Notes under the pieces: generated by a model | Seen by the model: the letters and a program-made list of their open reading frames with translations, nothing else | What the model was told of the DNA's origin: nothing | Database searches by the model: none | Part shown: in pieces, positions 59,657 to 64,000 of the stretch | How the letters are laid out: each line of letters starts with the position of its first letter | Numbering within the stretch: position 1 is the stretch's first letter | Assembly (NCBI GenBank): GCA_052180195.1 | Contig: CP197469.1 | Strand: one strand, 5' to 3' | Length of the DNA stretch: 64,000 nt | From: Gottfriedia sp002574545 | GTDB lineage: Bacteria > Bacillota > Bacilli > Bacillales > Bacillaceae_G | Position numbers and translations under genes: made by a program

Positions 59657-61315
59657 GTGAACAAAAAAGTTTTAGCAGTTGGGTTATCTTTAGGACTAGC
59701 AACAAATAGTTTTTCTTTCACAAATACATATGCTGCACCAAAAAATGTGTTATCTAGCTACAAGTATAATGAATCTGTTGGATCACCTGAGTTTGTTTCA
59801 GGACAGCTGACAAAGTCATCAACAAAAAGTCCTAAAGACATTGTATTTGGTTATGTAAATGCTAACAAAGATAAATTCAAACTCGGTATGAAATCCTCAG
59901 AAGAATCATTCATCATTAAGTCTAGCAATAAAGATATGTTAGGTACCGCTCTTCGACTACAACAAGTATATAATGGTGTACCAGTTTGGGGCTCTACTCA
60001 AACGGCATTAGTTGGAGATGATGGTGTTCTAACAGTTTTCTCTGGTACAGTAGCTCCTAATCTAGATACAAAAAAAGGCCTTAAAGTCGAAAAGAAAGTA
60101 AATGCCAACAAATCAATTAAAATTGCAGAAGCTGACCTTGGCTTTACTCCTACCTATGAAAAAGATCCTACATCTGAACTAGTCGTTTACACAAATGGTG
60201 ATGAAGCTACTTATGCTTACCTTGTAAACTTAAACTTCCTTTCTCCAAAACCTGGAAACTTTAATTATTTCATTGATGCATCAACTGGAAAAATATTAAA
60301 TAGCTATAATAATTTAGATGAAGCACATAGTAGCGCTCCTGGAAAACCGGGCGGTACAGGAAGTACTACAAATACAACTGGAACTGGAGTTGGCGTACTT
60401 GGTGATTCAAAAACACTAAATATGACCGTATCGGGTTCAACTTATTATTTACAAGATAATACTAGAGCCCCAGGTGGTATTTTCACTTATGATGCAGCAA
60501 ACCGACAACGTCTTGCTGGTACACTTTGGACAAGTCCTGATAACCTTTTAAATAGCACATATGATGCGGCTGCAGTTGATGCACATTATTTTGCTGGATT
60601 AACATTTGATTATTATAAAAATGTTTTTAATCGTAATTCCTATGATAATAAAGGCGGTGCACTAAAATCGAGTGTCCATTATAGTCGTAAATACAACAAT
60701 GCGTTTTGGAATGGTTCACAAATGGTTTATGGCGATGGTGATGGTACAACGTTTATTCCTTTATCAGGTGGGATTGACGTAGTAGCACATGAGTTAACCC
60801 ACGCAGTTACAGAAACTAGCTCAAATTTAATTTATCAAAATGAATCTGGTGCACTAAACGAAGCAATTTCTGATATTTTTGGTACTATAATAGAGTTCTA
60901 TAATAATAAAAACCCAGATTACCTGATTGGTGAAGATATTTATACACCAAAAATAGCAGGTGATGCACTACGTTCGATGAGTGATCCAACTAAATTTGGA
61001 GATCCAGATAACTATAATAATCGTTACACTGGAACTGCTGACAATGGAGGAGTTCATACAAATAGCGGTATTATTAATAAAGCTGCTTACTTAATTGCTC
61101 AAGGTGGAACTGCTTATGGCGTGACTGTTACGGGAATTGGAAATACTAAGCTAGCTCAAATTTTCTATCGTGCAAATACAACATACTTAACAGCTTCCTC
61201 TACGTTCAGTCAAGCTCGTGCGGCATGTTTAAAAGCAGCCTCTGACCTTTTCGGTACTAGCTCTTCTGAAGTAACTACAGTAAGTAAAGCTTTTGATGCA
61301 GTTGGAGTTAAGTAA
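59657..61315 (+). CDS. npr: Extracellular neutral metalloprotease (bacillolysin, M4)
   Basis: A 552-residue thermolysin-family protease from GTG 59657, with GGGGAGGAATTTAA upstream. Signal peptide 1-27 (cleavage near YA-A). The FTP/PepSY propeptide covers about 30-215 (QVYNGVPVWGSTQ near 108), and a linker SAPGKPGGTGSTTNTTG separates it from the M4 catalytic domain. Zinc ligands are His378 and His382 in HELTH and Glu402 in GALNEAISD, with the catalytic Glu379. The C-terminal helical domain has the catalytic His in DNGGVHTNSGI. The secreted enzyme matures by self-cleavage and degrades proteins outside the cell. Confidence 0.95.
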   Translation: MNKKVLAVGLSLGLATNSFSFTNTYAAPKNVLSSYKYNESVGSPEFVSGQLTKSSTKSPKDIVFGYVNANKDKFKLGMKSSEESFIIKSSNKDMLGTALRLQQVYNGVPVWGSTQTALVGDDGVLTVFSGTVAPNLDTKKGLKVEKKVNANKSIKIAEADLGFTPTYEKDPTSELVVYTNGDEATYAYLVNLNFLSPKPGNFNYFIDASTGKILNSYNNLDEAHSSAPGKPGGTGSTTNTTGTGVGVLGDSKTLNMTVSGSTYYLQDNTRAPGGIFTYDAANRQRLAGTLWTSPDNLLNSTYDAAAVDAHYFAGLTFDYYKNVFNRNSYDNKGGALKSSVHYSRKYNNAFWNGSQMVYGDGDGTTFIPLSGGIDVVAHELTHAVTETSSNLIYQNESGALNEAISDIFGTIIEFYNNKNPDYLIGEDIYTPKIAGDALRSMSDPTKFGDPDNYNNRYTGTADNGGVHTNSGIINKAAYLIAQGGTAYGVTVTGIGNTKLAQIFYRANTTYLTASSTFSQARAACLKAASDLFGTSSSEVTTVSKAFDAVGVK

Positions 61316-61341
61316 AATTTTAATGATATAGTGAGGAAAAA

Positions 61342-61388
61342 AAGGATGTTTCGTAAGCTAAAAATGCTTATGAGACCCTTTTTTTATT
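61342..61388 (+). terminator. Rho-independent terminator of the protease gene
   Basis: GTTTCGTAAGC pairs with GCTTATGAGAC (wobble pairs), then CCCTTTTTTTT. Confidence 0.8.
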
Positions 61389-61451
61389 TGAAGTATAGAC
61401 TTATAAATTGGTTAGGATCTGATGAATCTCGTTTAATCTAATTGATTTCAA

Positions 61452-62514
61452 GAGGAAGTAAAATGCAAAAAATCGCTCTTTTAGTTCCTCTTAAGGCTGT
61501 CATGAGGAAGTATAATCCAAAAAAACACTCGTATAGTTCCTCTTGAGGCTGTTATGAGGAACTAAAATACGAAAAAAAGCTCTTTTAGTTCCTCTTGAGG
61601 CTGTCATGAGGAACTATAATCCAAAAAAACACTCGTATAGTTCCTCTTGAGGCTTTTATGAGGAACTAAAATACGAAAAAAAGCTCTTTTAGTTCCTCTT
61701 GAGGCTGTCATGAGGAACTATAATCCAAAAAAACACTCGTATAGTTCCTCTTGAGGCTTTTATGAGGAACTAAAATACGAAAAAAAGCTCTTTTAGTTCC
61801 TCTTGAGGCTGTCATGAGGAACTATAATCCAAAAAAACACTCGTATAGTTCCTCTTGAGGCTTTTATGAGGAACTAAAATACGAAAAAAAGCTCTTTTAG
61901 TTCCTCTTGAGGCTGTCATGAGTAACTATAATCCAAAAAAACACTCGTATAGTTCCTCTTGAGGCTTTTATGAGGAACTAAAATACGAAAAAAAGCTCTT
62001 TTAGTTCCTCATGAGGCTGTCATGAGGAACTATAATCCAAAAAAAACACTCGTATAGTTCCTCTTGAGGCTGTTATGAGGAACTAAAATACGAAAAAAAG
62101 CTCTTTTAGTTCCTCTTGATGCTGTCATGAGGAACTATAATCAAAAAAAACACTCGTATAGTTCCTCTTGAGGCTTTTATGAGGAACTAAAATACGAAAA
62201 AAAGCTCTTTTAGTTCCTCTTGATGCTGTCATGAGGAACTATACTCCAAAAAAACACTCGTATAGTTCCTCTTGATGCTGTCATGAGGAACTATAATCAA
62301 AAAAAACACTCGTATAGTTCCTCTTGATGCTGTCATGAGGAACTATACTCCAAAAAAACACTCGTATAGTTCCTCTTGATGCTGTTATGAGGAAGTATAA
62401 TCCAAAAAAACACTCGTATAGTTCCTCTTGAGGCTGTTATGAGGAAGTATAATCCAAAAAAACACTCGTATAGTTCCTCTTGAGGCTGTTATGAGGAAGT
62501 AAAACAAAAAAAGC
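61452..62514. repeat. Tandem array of 52-bp hairpin-forming repeats
   Basis: Twenty full units begin at 61452, 61504, 61556 and so on every 52 bp (one 53-bp step at 62024-62077, an extra A), with a partial unit at 62493-62514. Each unit is a 39-bp inverted repeat plus a 13-bp linker (TTGAGGCTGTCAT and variants). Class A has 12-bp arms GAGGAACTAAAA with a 15-base loop. Class B has 11-bp arms GAGGAACTATA with a 17-base loop. Both loops contain seven or so A. Units 1-16 alternate A-B; units 16-20 are all B. Arm differences between classes at position 10 keep pairing (A-T or T-A). Edge units are the most divergent (GAGGAAG). It is not coding, since 52 is not a multiple of three and stops are frequent. 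Confidence 0.95.
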
Positions 62515-62641
62515 ATGGAGTGATTAAACGAGAGGCTTAGACTGTAAAAATGATCCTACTTATGCTAAAATAGGACAACTATTGTATTAAACTAATCAAT
62601 CATTAATAAATTGTAATTCTTTAGTATAAGGTGGTATTCAT

Positions 62642-62734
62642 ATGAGAAAGAAAACACAAAAAGTAGTCGTTATCATTATGTTAATATCAATGCTTGCTAC
62701 TACTTTACTTGCGGGTATCGCTGCGATGTTGTAA
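62642..62734 (+). CDS. prli42: Prli42-like stressosome-associated miniprotein
   Basis: A 30-residue frame from ATG 62642 to TAA 62732, with AAGGTGG 7 bases upstream. It begins MRKKTQKVVVIIMLISM and continues as one hydrophobic helix to the C-terminus. A basic N-terminus of six or seven residues plus one helix and about 31 residues overall is the layout of Listeria Prli42. Prli42 tethers the stressosome to the membrane through its basic end and is conserved in Firmicutes. The match is by pattern and recall, not by alignment. A strong terminator follows 8 bases on. Confidence 0.75.
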   Translation: MRKKTQKVVVIIMLISMLATTLLAGIAAML

Positions 62735-62739
62735 AAGGA

Positions 62740-62796
62740 AAAAGAGGATTCATCATCAAGAACTTTTAGTTTTTAATGGTGAATCCTCTTTTTTAT
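62740..62796. terminator. Bidirectional rho-independent terminator
   Basis: AAAAGAGGATTCA pairs with TGAATCCTCTTTT across a longer loop, with A- and T-runs outside. It lies between the miniprotein and L,D-transpeptidase genes. Confidence 0.88.
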
Positions 62797-63299
62797 TTAA
62801 TTGCACCTTGTTCACGAGCTAGTTTTTCAAATGATCTTGATGATGTTGTGATTAGTACTTTTGTTCCATATGGGATTTTATCAAAAAGTTCATTTACATC
62901 TTTTGTGTACATTCTTACACAACCATTTGAAATATATTTACCAATTGTTGAAGGGTCATTATTTCCATGAATACCATAAATCGAACCATCAGTACCTAAT
63001 GCGTCAAAGCCAATCCATCTAGAACCTAGCGGATTTTTAGGATCCCCTCCTGGAATATTTTTTTTGCGCCAATATGGATTTTTGGCTTTATATGTAATGT
63101 TGAAAATACCTTCAGGAGTTAAATCAGCTGTTTTTCCAGTAGCAATTCGATAAATCTTTAGTACTTTACCATCTTCTATATAAGCTAAATTATTTACTTC
63201 TTTGTTAATGATAATAAATGGTTCTCCTACCTTTGGATTTTGTCCAAGTGGCCAAACAGGACCAATTACTAACAGTAGTGATAGAACTAGTTTAAACAA
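62793..63299 (-). CDS. L,D-transpeptidase (YkuD family)
   Basis: A 168-residue exported enzyme from TTG 63299, with AAGGAG 9 bases upstream. Residues 1-19 form a short signal peptide or anchor. The YkuD domain follows: PEGIFNITYKAKNP near 62, then IHGNNDPSTIGKYISNGCVRM with His111 and catalytic Cys127. It makes 3-3 cross-links in peptidoglycan or attaches proteins to it. There is no LysM domain, unlike YkuD itself. It lies 22 bp after yqjA on the same strand, so they probably share a transcript. Confidence 0.9.
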   Translation of the reverse strand: MFKLVLSLLLVIGPVWPLGQNPKVGEPFIIINKEVNNLAYIEDGKVLKIYRIATGKTADLTPEGIFNITYKAKNPYWRKKNIPGGDPKNPLGSRWIGFDALGTDGSIYGIHGNNDPSTIGKYISNGCVRMYTKDVNELFDKIPYGTKVLITTSSRSFEKLAREQGAIK

Positions 63300-63321
63300 T
63301 TATAGCAACTCCTTATTAATT

Positions 63322-64000
63322 TCACTTAGCGTATTTTCTCTTAGATTTTGATTTCATAATCAAAAAACTTTCCATTTCATTAATGATTGTTAATACCGCT
63401 GCTCTAGTTTCGAAATCATCAGATGTTTTTGGTAGCGGCATTGCACGAAACATATGATAGATTTCTTCCAACTGATATAAACTGATGGCTCCACTTATGA
63501 TCGGATTTATTGAAAAACTTAAATCATTAAAAAATTTGGATAAGATAGTTGATTGTTCGTTACTTACTTTAATGTTACAAACCGTTTCAATAATTCGGCG
63601 AATAATTTCAAGTTGCCGCTCTCTTAATAAAAAGTATTCATAATCTTCATCATTCGAAGATTTAAAATAATGATTATCGATTTCTAATTTAGAAATTCTT
63701 TTCGCTTCTTGAAGCAATTTGACTGTTTCATCATATTCTTCCAAAAAACATTTATTAGCTGGTTCTTTTAAAAAAATAGAAATCTTTTCAAAAATAAAAC
63801 AAAACTTAGAATCAATTTGTACTTTATAATTTTTTATTTGATCATCTAAACTAGGCATATATAAATTACAAAGCAAAGCTACTCCAATTCCTATTACAAT
63901 GACAGTTAACTCATCTATTATTATTGGAACTGTCATTTTTTTCAGACCATAAATATGGAGCATAATAACTGCACTAGAAATGACCCCTTCTTGAATTTTA
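63322..64000 (-). CDS. yqjA: Aromatic-acid-exporter-like membrane protein YqjA (5' end beyond the window)
   Basis: The frame runs from the stop at 63322 to the window edge without a stop; residues KIQEGVISSAVI precede the first visible Met, so the N-terminus is outside. The visible part has two helices (about the first 45 residues, ending in LYMPSLDDQIKNY). A long cytoplasmic helical domain follows, of the DUF939/ArAE C-terminal type found in YqjA of B. subtilis (about 320 residues). The function is unproven; the name comes from the FUSC-like membrane half. Next to yqjC-E it completes the conserved locus. Confidence 0.8.
   Translation of the reverse strand, partial: KIQEGVISSAVIMLHIYGLKKMTVPIIIDELTVIVIGIGVALLCNLYMPSLDDQIKNYKVQIDSKFCFIFEKISIFLKEPANKCFLEEYDETVKLLQEAKRISKLEIDNHYFKSSNDEDYEYFLLRERQLEIIRRIIETVCNIKVSNEQSTILSKFFNDLSFSINPIISGAISLYQLEEIYHMFRAMPLPKTSDDFETRAAVLTIINEMESFLIMKSKSKRKYAK

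Noticed and set aside
61452..62514. CRISPR array
   Set aside because: The period is regular, but there are no unique spacers: loops and linkers repeat with the units, and no cas genes are present.
61452..62514. Repeat-encoded protein
   Set aside because: The 52-bp unit is not a multiple of three and every frame meets stops within a few units.
61452..62514. Series of transcription terminators
   Set aside because: The stems are followed by TTGAGGCT, not a T-run. The A-run lies in the loop, on either strand reading.

Overview
The window is low-GC chromosomal DNA (about one third G+C by eye) from a Firmicute of the family Bacillaceae. The signs are AGGAGG-type ribosome binding sites, frequent TTG/GTG starts, many rho-independent terminators, and gene pairs that match Bacillus subtilis loci by content and order. 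A backbone resembling the B. subtilis yqj locus runs through it in reverse: yqjA (right edge, cut), an L,D-transpeptidase, yqjC-yqjD-yqjE (56-59 kb), a yqjH-type DNA polymerase IV (48-49 kb), rnz (35 kb), and proI/yqjP/yqjQ (28-31 kb). Other genes are inserted between these blocks. I see no tRNA, rRNA, insertion sequence, prophage or CRISPR array.

Layout. 0-5.3 kb: an ABC exporter (ATPase plus two permeases) with its own two-component system, arranged like the linearmycin-resistance lnr locus. 5.7-6.7 kb: overlapping genes for a small lipoprotein and a secreted protein of unknown function. 7-9.8 kb: a quinone-oxidoreductase-like enzyme and an MBL hydrolase/TetR pair with a large perfect operator-like palindrome. 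9.9-11.9 kb: a lysP lysine permease with a complete lysine-riboswitch leader. 12-20.5 kb: pdxK, ydeI, a nitroreductase with two matched dyads for the neighbouring Rrf2 regulator, a methyltransferase, a 14-TM drug exporter, and a yitY/yitZ-like pair. 20.6-28 kb: the ydbS-ydbT pair, a polysaccharide deacetylase, and yodT-yodS-yodR-yodQ, which encode an aminotransferase, a CoA-transferase and a deacylase. 28-36 kb: yqjQ-yqjP, proI, a CBS/c-di-AMP-type protein, a LiaI/LiaH-like envelope-stress pair, a second deacetylase and rnz. 36-50 kb: accessory genes including an orphan BMP lipoprotein, a DsbA-like protein, AraC and Mta-like regulators, a SET-domain protein, a split chromate transporter, a CwlC-like amidase, Pol IV and truncated haemoglobin. 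50-60 kb: a family 2 glycosyltransferase, an amine oxidase, a small HhH protein, DedA, yqjEDC. 59.6-64 kb: a thermolysin-type protease, a long tandem repeat, a Prli42-like miniprotein, an L,D-transpeptidase and yqjA.

The most unusual feature is a non-coding array at 61452-62514. It has twenty near-perfect 52-bp units plus a partial one. Each unit is a hairpin-forming inverted repeat. Two sequence classes (A and B) alternate strictly over the first sixteen units, giving a 104-bp higher-order repeat. The two classes keep pairing by a swapped base pair (A-T versus T-A) at one stem position. It sits between the secreted protease and the Prli42-like gene and fits none of the standard element types I know. 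Other points of interest are regulatory: palindromes placed directly on promoters of the MBL/TetR operon, the nitroreductase and the MerR-family gene, and a hairpin covering the ribosome binding site of a small membrane-protein gene.
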